Shown in pieces: positions 1 to 10,186 of a stretch of DNA of 64,000 nt; position 1 is the stretch's first letter; the number at the start of each line of letters is the position of its first letter. The notes below the pieces were generated by a model that was not told the DNA's origin, did not search any database, and was given only the letters and a program-made list of their open reading frames with translations. The DNA comes from Macrosoma leucophasiata (lineage: Eukaryota; Arthropoda; Insecta; Lepidoptera; Hedylidae): the NCBI GenBank assembly GCA_036365455.1, contig JAWQUS010000011.1:2438001-2502000 (forward strand). The letters run 5' to 3'. The translations under genes and the position numbers were made by a program.

Positions 1-366
1 TAGCTCATCATATACCAATACAGCATTGCTAAAAAGTCGTTTGCTGGTACATTTGATGGAAGAGAAGATAGGTATTGTAAAGATACAGTTCTGTATAGCC
101 CCGATAAATTTAGATTTTTTAAGTTGAGTATGCATATAGACAAAATAATGTATGTCAATAAAATTAAAACAAACAATCAAGGAACAGCGCCGGTGGCCGG
201 TGGGAAGGTCTCGCTCGCCTGTTCGGCCTGGCACCGCGCTGCGGCGTGTGCGTTGCCATCGATACGCGACGCGCATGCGCAACAAAATTCCTCATAAATT
301 CCTCTTAAATTTTGAGGAAGCGGTAGGGGAAGAGGATTTTTTTATTTTAATTTTGAGGATGTGGAT

Positions 367-412
367 GACTTCCTCATTATGAGGAAGAGGAAGAGGAAGA
401 GGAAGAGGAATC
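367..412. repeat. (GAGGAA)n microsatellite
   Basis: About six imperfect GAGGAA units abut the truncated LINE fragment. The preceding 180-280 is GC-rich compared with its surroundings and shows no recognised gene. Confidence 0.8.
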
Positions 413-680
413 CTCAGCAACCCTAAGCAGTATTCCAGATGGGGCCGCACTTGGGCCTTATAAAGCTGTAGTAGCTGCCCCGATGTGAAATACTGCTTTG
501 TTCAGCACCCCCTAATTTTTTGGATGCCAACTTGGTCTTACACTCAATTTGACTCCCGAATTGCCCTTCGTTCGATATGTCAACGCCCAGGATACCGATA
601 CTCTTACCAATGGCGAGCAATCTGCTATCATAGAGAACAGAGGTGTCTATTATGCATTTAGAAATGAGGCGCATTTTTAA
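413..680 (-). pseudogene. Jockey/CR1-like LINE reverse-transcriptase fragment
   Basis: The minus strand first reads SIGILGVDISNEGQF and KLASKKLG in one frame. After a frameshift near 520 it reads QYFTSGQLLQLYKAQVRPH then LEYC in another. These are the conserved blocks just after the reverse-transcriptase palm of jockey/CR1-type LINEs. The copy is frameshifted and truncated on both sides and runs into a (GAGGAA)n tract on its 3' side. It is dead. Confidence 0.8.
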
Positions 681-1326
681 ATATTACTTATTATGGAAGA
701 GTGGAATTTTCTATCACAAATATTATAAGAAATTATGCTCAGAAGAAAGTTTCAACTTAGTACCACTATAATACTAAGAATTTTTATTATTTCACAAAAT
801 TTTTGTACGCTACTTTGATCCTCATGACATAATACCTACATAAGGATCAAAAACTAACATTAAATTGCGGGTTCTGACTGATAGATATTGTAGATTATTA
901 TATTCATAGACATGAACAGCTTTTTTACTAACTTAGATTGTAAGCAACCAAGGGACTATTATTTCAGGTAGGAAATGTGAGCACCAACAGACTTTACCGA
1001 CAACTAATTCTTATAACAATTTTTAAAAAAAGTTGTCAGTAAAGTCAGTTTACCCCTGATAATTTTATGTGATAAAGTCATATGAAAACATGAGTCACAA
1101 GCCAACCACTTAGGGCAGTTATGCCTCTCTATCCCTTGCTCTATGCTTTCAATGCACACATGGCTTAGGCAGGACATGACATTTTAAAGTGCATGCAGCC
1201 GGTGTTCATTGATTTATAAGACGTTACCATGTCAAAGGGTGCCCACACAAAACTGAGATGCAATGCGAATTGCTGCGATGCGATTCTGGTCACCATACTT
1301 TCATCATGTCAGACGAAATCGCATCA
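681..1326. other. Unassigned AT-rich sequence
   Basis: I see no gene or clear repeat. If the Rab18 call is right, this is part of its first intron. Confidence 0.5.
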
Positions 1327-1406
1327 CAGCAATTCGGATCACAACACAGTCTTGTGCCATCCTCATCAGCAATTCGGATCGCATCACAGTTTTGTGTCAT
1401 CCTCAT
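1327..1406 (+). repeat. 40-bp tandem duplication
   Basis: Two 40-bp units (1327-1366, 1367-1406), both beginning CAGCAATTCGGATC, repeat head to tail with a few differences. Related words (GCGATGCGATTC) occur just upstream. The open frames here only reflect the repetition. Confidence 0.7.
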
Positions 1407-1854
1407 CCATGATATTACTTATGACAGTTGGAAGCTATGCTTAATTTAATATAATTAAATGCAGAACATTTATTTTCATAAAAGAAGTACCTTAAACATA
1501 TACCTACCAATAACAAATACAATTCAAACATACAGTAGGTACAATGACTTAATTTGAAACATAATGAAGCATATCCAATCACAGACAATGGTTGCTTCAT
1601 TAATTTATATAAGATTAATTCAGTTTCACCTATATTCAAGGCTAGCATAATATTATGTTAAAAATATCTATTTTACAATTGTCTTTTTAGTGAAACATAT
1701 TTCAAACTTAAGTCACAATAGAATTATCAGTCTATTTATTGGATTTAACAAGAATTTGATGTAATTTGGCCTTTATCCTTAATAGTAAACACGCCCTATT
1801 ATTGCGTTGTCGTCTACGACCACATCGTAAGTTGAATTATTGATATAAACTTAC
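1407..1854. other. Probable Rab18 intron 1 (part)
   Basis: This is AT-rich sequence between the Rab18 donor and the 40-bp tandem repeat. No exon of the GTPase fold is visible on the minus strand. Confidence 0.5.
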
Positions 1855-1916
1855 CTAGATTTGCCGACGCCACTCTCTCCTATGACTAAAATCTTCAATG
1901 TAGTAACGTAATCCAT
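1855..1916 (-). CDS. Rab18: Rab18 small GTPase, first coding exon (partial gene)
   Basis: The minus strand from an ATG at 1916 reads MDYVTTLKILVIGESGVGKS, then AG, then the splice donor GTAAGT starting at 1854. GESGVGKS is the G1/P-loop that binds the GTP phosphates in Ras-superfamily proteins. The combination TLKIL-IGESGVGKS, with E rather than D after G, is characteristic of Rab18, a GTPase of the ER and lipid-droplet surface. The exon ends in phase 2, so the next codon AGN would give the expected second Ser or Arg; GKSS is normal for Rab18. No later exon (switch regions, WDTAGQE, NKxD) is visible in 1-1854 on this strand, so intron 1 is longer than 1.8 kb and the remaining gene lies left of the window. 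Other Rabs are possible but fit less well. Confidence 0.86.
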
Positions 1917-2220
1917 TTTTAGAAGTTAATCAATCTTTCTAGGATATAAATTATGATGAAATATACACAAGTCTTTGTTGGAGCCGAATTCACACCACTT
2001 TGTACATTAAGCAATTGCAGGCACTGTTTTCTTATTATGGCAATTTAAAGTGAATTACTTATTCGTATATTCGTTGGTAACTTAAATAAAATAATTAGTT
2101 TGCACTTTTATTTATCACAAAATCAAGAAAAATAAAATGAAATGACGTTTTACGTATTGGCCAACGATGACGTTTGACGCGTTCCGTTTTTGCAAGTTGT
2201 TGAATTCAATATGACGTATA
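1917..2220 (-). promoter_or_regulatory. Probable 5' UTR and promoter region of Rab18
   Basis: This is the stretch immediately upstream of the Rab18 ATG. Three TGACGT hexamers (2143-2148, 2168-2173, 2212-2217) lie within 75 bp; this is the half-site of CREB/ATF-type factors. No TATA box is obvious in a fixed position. Promoter function is inferred only from position; the transcription start is not visible. Confidence 0.3.
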
Positions 2221-2644
2221 TTATAATTTTAATTAACTTCCATGAATAAATATAGTATAGTGAAATATTTGAATGCGAAAAATATTATATAGAAATTAGA
2301 AATATTTTCTAGAGAACACCTTAAATTTTATGCAAAACAAAATTAATATTTATCATAATTTTTTGTGCAGTAACATAACGCAACTAATGTATTTTTCTAT
2401 AGAGTTCAAGATCCGGTCGGGCCTCCAGACATCACATAATTTCTTGGGTATAGAGTACCTAGTTTTACTACTTACGAAGTTCTTAACTACATACATTTGA
2501 GTGTATGTTACCGGAATCTGTATAATCCCGTTTTCTTTACAATACGAAGGTAATGTATCACACTCACGGACGTTAGTGGAAGAGCTGAAAAGGGTCCATA
2601 CCAACTAATAGACATATAATAGGTAGAGTATAGAGTAGCAGTAT
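2221..2644. other. Unassigned intergenic sequence
   Basis: A minus-strand open frame of 83 codons (2353-2604) is present but has no recognisable motif and lies upstream of Rab18. I treat it as chance. Confidence 0.4.
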
Positions 2645-2810
2645 AGAGTATGGAACATTCTGTTGATACCTATTTTTATTATTAAGTATTTTTGGACTAT
2701 TATTTATTTTATTTTGTTTACTTTGGCATATTAATCAACGTATCAGTTGTTATTCGCTTTAATTTTATATTTGTAATTTGACCTATCACAAGAAAATTCT
2801 ATTATTTCCA
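2645..2810 (+). repeat. Dispersed repeat, copy 1 (second copy at 36467)
   Basis: The stretch from GAGTATGGAACATTCTGTTG to CTATTATTTCCA matches 36467-36742 closely. The second copy carries about 95 bp of extra sequence that this one lacks, so this copy is the empty version. Confidence 0.7.
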
Positions 2811-3010
2811 AGTCATTAAATATTTTTTTTATTTTGTATTTGAATTTGTACCTACTTGGGTTTAAAAAAATGTTAGTCAGTGCCAAGCTAAAATATACAT
2901 TTCAGGCTATGCAAGTTGATGCCATTAAATATGTAGGTATTTATTATGTTATTCATTTATAATAAAAAGGAACTATTTCGGAAATTGTAATTTTTCGGGA
3001 CAATTCATAT

Positions 3011-3676
3011 CACGGAACAGATAAATAAGGATGGAAAGGCCTTTGCTTCAATTTAGTATTAGAACCAGTGTCGCCGCTTTTCTCTCACCATGCAATTTCT
3101 TACACAAATGTAACACCATCTCGACAATCACCCACACATTAATTTCAGGGCAGCTATTCGGTTGCGTAAGTTTGCATACTAAGATGTAACGCCCGTAGAC
3201 AATTAACACTCGCACGCACACAACAATATACTCACCAATAAACTAGTCGAAGTGTAGCGAACGCATTACATGCTGTACATTGCCAGCGGAGACAGTTATA
3301 GCGTTAATTGAGCGAGTGCTTAGCGAGCAATGTATTCGCTAGCAGTAACGTTTAAATAATGCAGTTTAAGTTCGAATATTCATATTCCTTTGAACATTTA
3401 TATGTTTTATACAAGTATTATAAGAATAATTGTTATTTGTGACTTACCGATCAAAAGCTATACCTCCTCGCTTTATACTTGAGGTCTGACATTTCATATT
3501 ATATGTTAAAATTGGCACTACATGGTATTTTACCAAGAGATGCGTCGTTCGAAGCAGTCTACACGACACTACGGGCGGCGAACGAATGGTTCTGCCGAAC
3601 TGTGTGTGTACACGCATAGTTGTCGTGCGCTTGCCACGCCCACATTACCATTCCATCTTTATTTATCTATTCCGTG
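3011..3676 (-). mobile_element. hAT-like non-autonomous transposon H2, full copy
   Basis: The left end CACGGAACAGATAAATAAGG and the right end, which reads CACGGAATAGATAAATAAAG in reverse complement, form terminal inverted repeats of about 27 bp. Flanks ATTCATAT (3003-3010) and ATTAATAT (3677-3684) match at 7 of 8 positions, which suggests an 8-bp target duplication as in hAT elements. The 666-bp interior has no transposase frame. The same element, inverted, occurs at 39243-39908. Confidence 0.8.
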
Positions 3677-3818
3677 ATTAATATCATTACAAATAAACAA
3701 TCAGTGCAACAACATTATATTAATAATTTTTAATACATAATATGCTTACTCGAAAATGCCATATGATTGCTTAAATCAATAATATTTTTATGTGATCAGT
3801 ATAGAATGGGAGAAGATT

Positions 3819-3859
3819 AGGGTAGGTCTAACGGCAGTGAGTGCCGTTAGACCTACCCT
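3819..3859. repeat. Perfect 18-bp hairpin
   Basis: The arm AGGGTAGGTCTAACGGCA (3819-3836) and its exact complement (3842-3859) are separated by GTGAG. Confidence 0.85.
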
Positions 3860-4120
3860 GCCATAAAACTTCTTGTACCTACTTGATCTTTGGTCTTCCT
3901 GAAGGTAAAAACTTAATCATAGTATAATATTTGAATAATATTTCTATCAGATAAAGTAGGTACTTACAAAAGAAAACGTTGAAATAATCACCTGATTTCT
4001 GTGTTTTGTAGTTATTATCTAGTTACTTTTAACTGGTCATAATTTACTGCGAACGTGTTAAAATTGTTTTTTAATAATTATAATATCATTGTAGGTTGTA
4101 TTAGGTCTTAGGCCTCTTTC

Positions 4121-5100
4121 AATTTAAGCGTTTTGTGTCGGACCGCTGCAGGGCCGAACCGGTGCGTTTGTCGTATGGCGCACGGACGGTAATTTGTTTT
4201 CAGACAAAACCCACGGTGCGGCAACAGTTTGGCGTCGCTCCTGCTGTCGAGAACACAACTTGTACTCATGTAGGTAGAAAATATCAGATCTAATGAAACA
4301 AATCCTTTGTTTCATTTTGGACATTTTATAAGAGAGAAATATGTGATTGTATGCCGTCCGTATTCTTCAAGAAAGGGGAAGAAAGATAAGGAGTGTAGGC
4401 GGCATACATACAATCACAGAAAAAGAAAAAACAACGTCATGATATAGGTACCCCAGTATCTGGGGAAAACTGTTCTAATAAAAGCGTATCTTTCGACTCG
4501 TAGTGGATGTGAATGAGTTAATGATGTGATAAGTGTTAAATTTAATTAATTTAAAAATCAGCTCTTGCCCTAAATATTATTCTTAAGACACACAATAGGT
4601 ACCTTCAATACCTACTTGTCAGTTGGTAATGATCACAATATTTATATACAAAAATGTTGTTGTTACAGTAGGAAAATTTAAATGCCACTGGGTAAAGTTA
4701 CAAGCGTAAACTTTGCGCCAGTCTCTTAGATCGTGACGACCACACAGAAGAAGAAAGCGAATTTGTAATGTTGGCCTGATAAAAGCGAACTAGGTACTGC
4801 TCTAATTTTATCCTCACGTATCCCTTGAACTACTAACTTCACGAACATATTTAAGTAGAAGTTTTGCGTCTACTGTAAGTAAGTATATCTGAGAAAATTC
4901 AGCATTTGCGTTGTAACGTAGCTCCAATAGCCGCTAACTCTAGGTCTATTATGATAATATTGGCGTATCAATCGTATTGAATCGTATGATTGAAGTTTCG
5001 ATTCATGAATATTATAGCATACTTATCTTAAATTGAGCTGTTTGTAATGATTCGAAATAAATTGAAAATGAATTGTATCGAGGTGAACATATACATAATA
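4121..5100. other. Unassigned sequence with a small imperfect inverted repeat
   Basis: TGTGATTGTATG near 4342 and CATACAATCACA near 4409 are complementary and enclose about 60 bp, possibly a decayed TIR element. Sequence at 4680-4770 weakly matches 44392-44480. No gene is seen. Confidence 0.35.
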
Positions 5101-5114
5101 ATATGAATGTCATG

Positions 5115-5220
5115 CGAAGTACTTTACAGGGTAGGCAGAGAGTGTAAAGCGCCAGATATCCCGGTCTTGACATATCTCCCGTGCTTCTAAATTCACCATT
5201 TTCTTCATAGATGCACAACT
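5115..5220 (-). pseudogene. LINE tail fragment (same family as 45352-45760)
   Basis: The minus strand matches the last coding part and tail of the LINE at 45352-45760 (GATATCTGGCGCTTTACACT, then CTCTGCCTACCC). It is a 5'-truncated, degenerate copy. Confidence 0.6.
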
Positions 5221-5408
5221 TAAGCGTACCGACGCAAACAAGACTTTACGCCTGCATTCTCTGATAGAAGGGAAGAGAGGCAAATGTATGTATTTAAGAA
5301 TTCACGCAAACGCCTACGATTCGCCAGTTACCATTCGTCCTATAGGTATATTACTGAAAGATTACCAATGCCACCCTTGTAGATTGGTCATTACCAATCA
5401 AAAGAATA

Positions 5409-5553
5409 TCATGTTATGCCCAGTTAAGTCAACAGACTCCCTACCTGTTACATGGGCCAAAACATAATCGGCGAGTCGTGGGTGTATGCTTGTATAGTAT
5501 AACCTCTGCCTATACCTTCGGGAAAATGGGTTTGAAGTTACAATTTTATTGGA
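5409..5553 (+). mobile_element. SINE family B, 3' fragment
   Basis: It matches the body of family B (CTACCTGTTACATGGGCC, GGCGAGTCGTGGGTG) and ends GAAGTTACAATTTT. The tRNA head is missing. A smaller inverted piece lies at 5294-5330. Confidence 0.65.
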
Positions 5554-6151
5554 TCTGTTACAGAATATATGTAGAAACAAAATTGATGTCTAATTTATGC
5601 CCCAAAAGTGTACCAATTTATTAATATACTTTACACGTAGATATTATTAATATTATATTTACATGTGCACCAAATTTCAACTCAATCAGCCCATAAATTA
5701 CAGAGAAAATCTGCTGTGACAGACGGACTGACAGACAGATGCAAGAGTCATCTTTATATGATTCCTTTTTTTTTATTTTTGTGGTAAAGAACCATAAACG
5801 GTGACACTAAGAAAAAACTACCGCTACAGGGTTTGAACTTAGACTTCAAGCTTAGAAATGTCCTACCACTAAATCACCGAGCCACAAATAAGTTACATAA
5901 GACTTCAAACTCCACACCAGCCATTGTAGGGTTAATCAGTAACAGAATAGAACAAATGGTATTGTTTATGTTTTTTACGTTTTCCTATCGTACGACCATA
6001 TAAGCCACCTGCGGCCTTCTATATCATTGTTAGTGTCATGTATTGCCCAGATTGCAAATTCATAGGCTGCCTGGCCGTTTTGGGATACGTCGCCGCACAT
6101 AAATATGAAGGTATTTTTTATTGAACATATTTTTTATTCCACTTCTACTAC
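5554..6151. other. Unassigned sequence with remnants of a dispersed repeat
   Basis: The segment near 5660-5760 (CAAATTTCAACTCAATCAG, then GACAGACGGACTGACAGAC) is typical of the 3' region of common insect dispersed repeats. No gene is seen. Confidence 0.4.
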
Positions 6152-6462
6152 ACTGGTGAATTGGTATGACTTCCAGTGCAGAAGCTTGAGGGTGTAGGCA
6201 CCACCGGATTACCTAGTCTGTCTGTCGTCAAATGGTAACCAGCACTATGTTGTTGCGGTTAAGTGTTAATGTGTGTGTGTTATGTACGGCCTTGTAATTT
6301 CCGGCACAGAGGCATAACACCTTAGGCCTCAGGAGCTACGTTACAACGCATCTGCATTTTGACCTAAGTCTTTGTGTGGGTCTATAGGGTCTATAGGCTG
6401 CAGTCATCACTTAACATCAATGTGAACTGCATGCTTGTTTGCCACATCCATGACAAAAAAAA
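6152..6462 (+). mobile_element. Family A retroposon
   Basis: Family A consensus landmarks are ACTGGTGGTAGAGCTCCAG, AGCACTATCGTGTTCCGG, GGCACAGAGGCATAACACC and GGCTGCAGTCATCACTTAAC, then CATTACATAAAAAAA. This copy has all parts but a diverged 5' hairpin, and ends in A8. Confidence 0.8.
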
Positions 6463-6619
6463 TGTATGGCCCCGTAATAACTGTCACAGAGACATAACAA
6501 CTTTGGTCTCAGAGGTGCCAACGAATTTGCATTTTGATCTCTAGTTTTTGTGTCTATAGGCTGTAGTCATCACTTAACATCAGTGTGAGCTTGTTTGCTA
6601 CCTTCCCTACATAAAAAAA
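6463..6619 (+). mobile_element. Family A retroposon, second subtype, 5'-truncated
   Basis: This is the variant subtype with CCCCGTAATAACTGTCACAG and GACATAACAAC in place of the main-subtype words. It starts directly at the A tail of the previous copy and ends in A7. Confidence 0.75.
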
Positions 6620-6621
6620 TA

Positions 6622-6879
6622 CTGGGTTCGATTCCCGGGTCGGGGACTATCAGTGATAACAGTGTGAAATCCTTTATATTTGGTTTCATAGGGCTTTTTC
6701 TATTTTATGGAAGTTTCCCACAGAGTTTGCTAATGTCCCTGGAGATGTCAACAGGCTCGCCACCTCTTACATGGGCCAAAAGGTAACCGGCGAATCGTGG
6801 GTGTCTCCATGTATGCTTGAATACATACATTTACCTCTGCCTACCCCTTCGTAGATTACAGGCATGAAGTTACATTTTT
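6622..6879 (+). mobile_element. tRNA-derived SINE family B, head-truncated
   Basis: It begins at the B box (GGGTTCGATTCCCGGG) directly after the A tail of the preceding family A copy, then follows the family B body to GAAGTTACATTTTT. The first half of the tRNA head is missing. The same A-to-B junction recurs, inverted, at 20640-20690. The open frame at 6864-7130 starts on this tail and is not supported as a gene. Confidence 0.8.
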
Positions 6880-7397
6880 ATAGTTTTGTTCTTCAAAAGG
6901 AAAAACCCGAATGTTACGTTCTGTCCATCCCTCGAAACTACTGGGCCGAGCGAGTTGAAATCATTGGCCAAGGGCGGCGAATATGGCTTATTATTCTCAA
7001 ATGTCGTACTATAATGTTGTGGGTAATTTGGGGAAGGCTATTGTCCACCTGTGGACGTTTATTAGCTGATGTGATAATGAGGACACAGCTCGACCTGAGG
7101 TCTAGGTTCGATCTGTATATTGCGGAATAATAAGTTTTTTGATTAGGATGATTCTAATATGAAATGTTCTTGAATTTAGTTTAATTTTGAATGCACTAAC
7201 CAATTGATATTTTTTGGGTACATTTAAAAAAGATATACGAAAGACTTAACGACCCAGGTAAAATACCTGAGATCTCAACCTTAGCAGTAACAATATTATT
7301 TCAATCCGAGATAGTTCAAAGTTAAAAATATCGACAAAGTCAAAATAATTATAAGTAATTATTACTACTAAAACCTACATTCCTTCCACATTTCCAG
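6880..7397. other. Probable intron upstream of the terminal exon
   Basis: Contains a decayed repeat-like stretch (6920-7110) and AT-rich sequence up to the acceptor TTTCCAG at 7391-7397. Confidence 0.4.
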
Positions 7398-7867
7398 ATT
7401 CACATAAATATCAATTCAAGACGCAAATGGGACATCTCGAAGAAATACCGAAGGAATTCGAGGTTAGAGGTGAAAACGCTGTGGGTGAATTCAGGAGATA
7501 TCTTAATGACATCAGAGATTTAGCGGCGAAGGGTAACATAAGTGTAGCTTACAAGGTCAAAGTGATGAAACGACCGGACAAAATTAAGATACATAATAAG
7601 GATGTGATAAAGAAGAGCAAATATAAGAAGTATAAAGTGCCATTGAAGAAGAAGAATATGAAATTATCTACATTTGAATTGTTGTTACGGAAGCGTGTTG
7701 ATGCGAACTTAAAGCAGAAATTTGAAGAGGTGACGACTCAAAGGCAGAAGTTGATATATACAACTAAGTTTAGTTCGGGAAAATACAAGCCATTTTTAGG
7801 TATTAGAACGAATTATACTAAAGTTATCACACCTGTGCGAAGTAAGATTATAACGTTAACAGCGTAG
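7398..7867 (+). CDS. Terminal coding exon of an unrecognised lysine-rich protein
   Basis: A pyrimidine-rich tract ending TTTCCAG at 7397 is a good splice acceptor. The frame is open from there, starting with two bases that complete a split codon, through an internal ATG at 7427 to a TAG at 7865-7867. From the ATG there are 146 residues. An AATAAA at 7997-8002, 130 nt after the stop, fits a poly(A) signal. The product is strongly basic, with Lys/Arg-rich runs about residues 40-80 of the ATG-started frame and no membrane segment, signal peptide or known motif that I can see. Because the frame stays open through the acceptor, I read this as a last exon rather than a single-exon gene, though starting at 7427 is possible. 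Upstream exons were not found; 6880-7397 would be intron. I do not assign a function. Confidence 0.6.
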
Positions 7868-7996
7868 TGTTGTTATGTACCATGTATCGCCAAGCGACGT
7901 CCTTGATGCGGAAGAACACTCAGAGGTGGCGTTGATGACTGCGACACAGACTATGATTAATGCAGTTGTCAAAGTTCTGCCTGTATGTTAAAAGTA

Positions 7997-8002
7997 AATA
8001 AA
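7997..8002 (+). terminator. Poly(A) signal of the 7398-7867 exon
   Basis: A canonical AATAAA sits in an AT-rich context 130 nt downstream of the stop codon. It fits cleavage and polyadenylation shortly after. Confidence 0.5.
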
Positions 8003-8231
8003 TTTAATTTCAAGGTGTGACGAAAGAATCTTACACCACTTGGTGGACAACGTTTGGTCAGATAAAATATAATTATCACATTCCTCATGCAAATCAAATT
8101 TTGTACTTAGATAAGATTTTTTAAAATATATTTTTATATGAATCCATCTTATTTTTTTCGTATTTGTCATGACACTTTAGAAATTAATCAATTTAATGAT
8201 ATATTATAAAGAAATATGCTTGGCATTTTTC

Positions 8232-8514
8232 ACTGGTAGAGCTCCAGTGACGGAGCTCGCGGGCGTAGGCACCACCGCATTGCCTAATTTACTTGCCGCT
8301 AAATGGTAGTGTTCAACACTATCGTGTTCCGGACAGGTGGTAATGTACGGCCTTGTAATTGCCGGCACAAGGGCATAACACCTTAGGCCTCAGAAGTGGT
8401 AACGCATCTGCATTTCGACCTTGGTCTTCATGTAAGTGTCTATAGGCTGCAGTCATCACTTAACATCAACGTGAACTGCATGCTTGTATGCCACGTCCAC
8501 TACATGTAAAAAAA
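8232..8514 (+). mobile_element. Family A retroposon, near full length
   Basis: From ACTGGTAGAGCTCCAGTGAC to TACATGTAAAAAAA. The 5' hairpin GAGCTCC/GGAGCTC is intact. Confidence 0.85.
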
Positions 8515-8974
8515 TCACCAAGATTAACGATATATGAAAGAGAAAGTAAGGGCACAGACGATGCAATTCAATGACACAGTAAAATGTCTAAAATCCATGA
8601 ATCGTGAGAAAAATGGTAAATTCGCTCTGTTTTGTCTACATTTTGTAGCATTAATATCATACCCCAGTGGTCAACAGTGAAAAGAAAAAGCTTGCAACAT
8701 GCATTCCCGCTGCCCCACAGCCGACAATAAAAATGCAACGCTCTATCAGTTTTGTTTCTCTTGGCTGCCAGCGAAACAGATTTCATCCAAATTACTTTGT
8801 AACTTTGAGAGGGAAGTTGTAGGTTTATGTGTAGCACTTTTTTGGAGAAAACGTAAATATTAATTTATTTTCTAGATAAATAAATAAATATACTTATATG
8901 AAAGCAACATTAGACAATATTAGTCAACTCTCTATAACTATGAATGTAGTGTATTAGTTATAGGTTGAGCTACG

Positions 8975-8994
8975 CGTGGACGATATCGTCCACG
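8975..8994. repeat. Perfect 20-bp palindrome
   Basis: CGTGGACGATATCGTCCACG equals its own reverse complement. Confidence 0.9.
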
Positions 8995-9094
8995 AACAAT
9001 ATGAAATCAATTGTCATATTTTACTGCAGCTCAAGAGGTTAAAACTTCAAACTTCAAATACTTATAAAATATTTGATGAATTGTTGGTGATTGA

Positions 9095-9175
9095 TGTCAT
9101 AACCATCATTCACTTAGCAGAGTATCAAGTGCTGGCACTACTGAGAAGAACGCCGCTACCGAACAAACTCAATGT
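9095..9175 (+). mobile_element. Short repeat family G fragment
   Basis: CACTTAGCAGAGTATCAAGTG followed by CACTACTGAGAAGAACGCCGC also occurs at 46160-46232 (plus) and 11985-12062 and 36360-36425 (minus). These are conserved pieces of one dispersed element of unknown class. Confidence 0.6.
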
Positions 9176-9465
9176 AATTACAAATGTATCATTTACTTTC
9201 AAAAAAAGAACAATTTACAAAGTATGCAAAAGAAATTCAGCAAAGAGATGACGCGATTTATTTCATTCATTAATTTAAGCATTCATATCATACCTTAGTG
9301 GTCAACAGTGAAAAGAGAAAAAGCTTGCAACGTGCAATCCGGCTACCCCACGGCCGACAATAAAAATGCGACGCTCTATCAGTTTTGTTTCTCTCAACTA
9401 CAGGCGAAACACAATTTCTTCAGCCAAATTACTTCTTTACTTGGGAAGGGAAGTTTTGAGTATTT

Positions 9466-10033
9466 ATGCAATATTTTGTGTGTGATGCCAATCTAAATTG
9501 ATAAAAATATCAAAGTCAAGATTACTGCAAATCTTTTGTTGCAAATCATTAATTCTTATAATTTTGGTGCATACTTCATAAAATATTTGTTAAATTAGTT
9601 AGCCTGGGTTGCACCAGATATTTGTTAAAAAACTGTAACACTTTACATCCTTCTCTAACTTTAGGAAATCTGTTATCAATCCGTCCAATTAAGACTATTA
9701 TATAAGACTCAATCAGCATTAGCTTCTACAGATGATCTCAAAAACCACTGCTGCAATTGCAATCTACATTCCCAGCTTGCTCTACCTTAGAAATAAACTT
9801 CAATAACTCGACGCCCAACAAATTAAAAGTACGATAGTTCAACTCTTCTAGAGTTTTCAACGCTTTTTCTTACTGACTTTCACCTGGTAATAAAGTAGTC
9901 AGATAGTTGAAAATGCTGCAAAAGGAAGTAAAACGTTGAAGTTTACTGTAGCCTTTCGTTTATTTTTGGATAACTCGAGTTTGTACAAACTTGAACTTAG
10001 ATATAATTAAGAAAATGAATGTTCTATCACTTT
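9466..10033. other. Unassigned AT-rich sequence
   Basis: No gene or recognised repeat. Confidence 0.4.
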
Positions 10034-10090
10034 ACTGGTCGTAGAGTTCAAGTGTTGGAGTGCTCGAGGGCATAGGCAGGTACCTCATCT
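10034..10090 (+). mobile_element. Family A retroposon, 5' fragment
   Basis: Only the first ~55 bp are present, from ACTGGTCGTAGAGTTCAAG to the GGGCATAGGCA region. It is followed by a GC-rich palindrome CGCGATCGATCGCG at 10118-10131. Confidence 0.5.
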
Positions 10091-10186
10091 ATTTAAAATA
10101 TCGGTCGATCGCCCGGCCGCGATCGATCGCGACCCACGGAATTGCACCTTTACAGTGAATTATATTGCAAAGGTACATTCAACGAA

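Larger units (their letters stand above)
8655..9465 (+). repeat. Pair of ~185-bp direct repeats
   Basis: 8655-8838 and 9286-9465 match closely (TCATACC-CCAGTGGTCAACAGTGAAAAG, GCCGACAATAAAAATGC, CTCTATCAGTTTTG). They are about 630 bp apart. The interval holds a 20-bp palindrome and a G-family fragment but no retrotransposon frame, so I do not call them LTRs. Confidence 0.7.

Noticed and set aside
2353..2604. 83-codon minus-strand frame upstream of Rab18
   Set aside because: No motif, no splice or poly(A) context; probably chance.
6864..7130. 88-codon plus-strand frame just before the terminal exon
   Set aside because: Starts in the tail of a SINE B copy, with no splice donor that joins well; composition not convincing.
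8655..9465. LTR retrotransposon
   Set aside because: Direct repeats exist, but there is no TG..CA terminus pair, no target duplication and no gag/pol frame between them.
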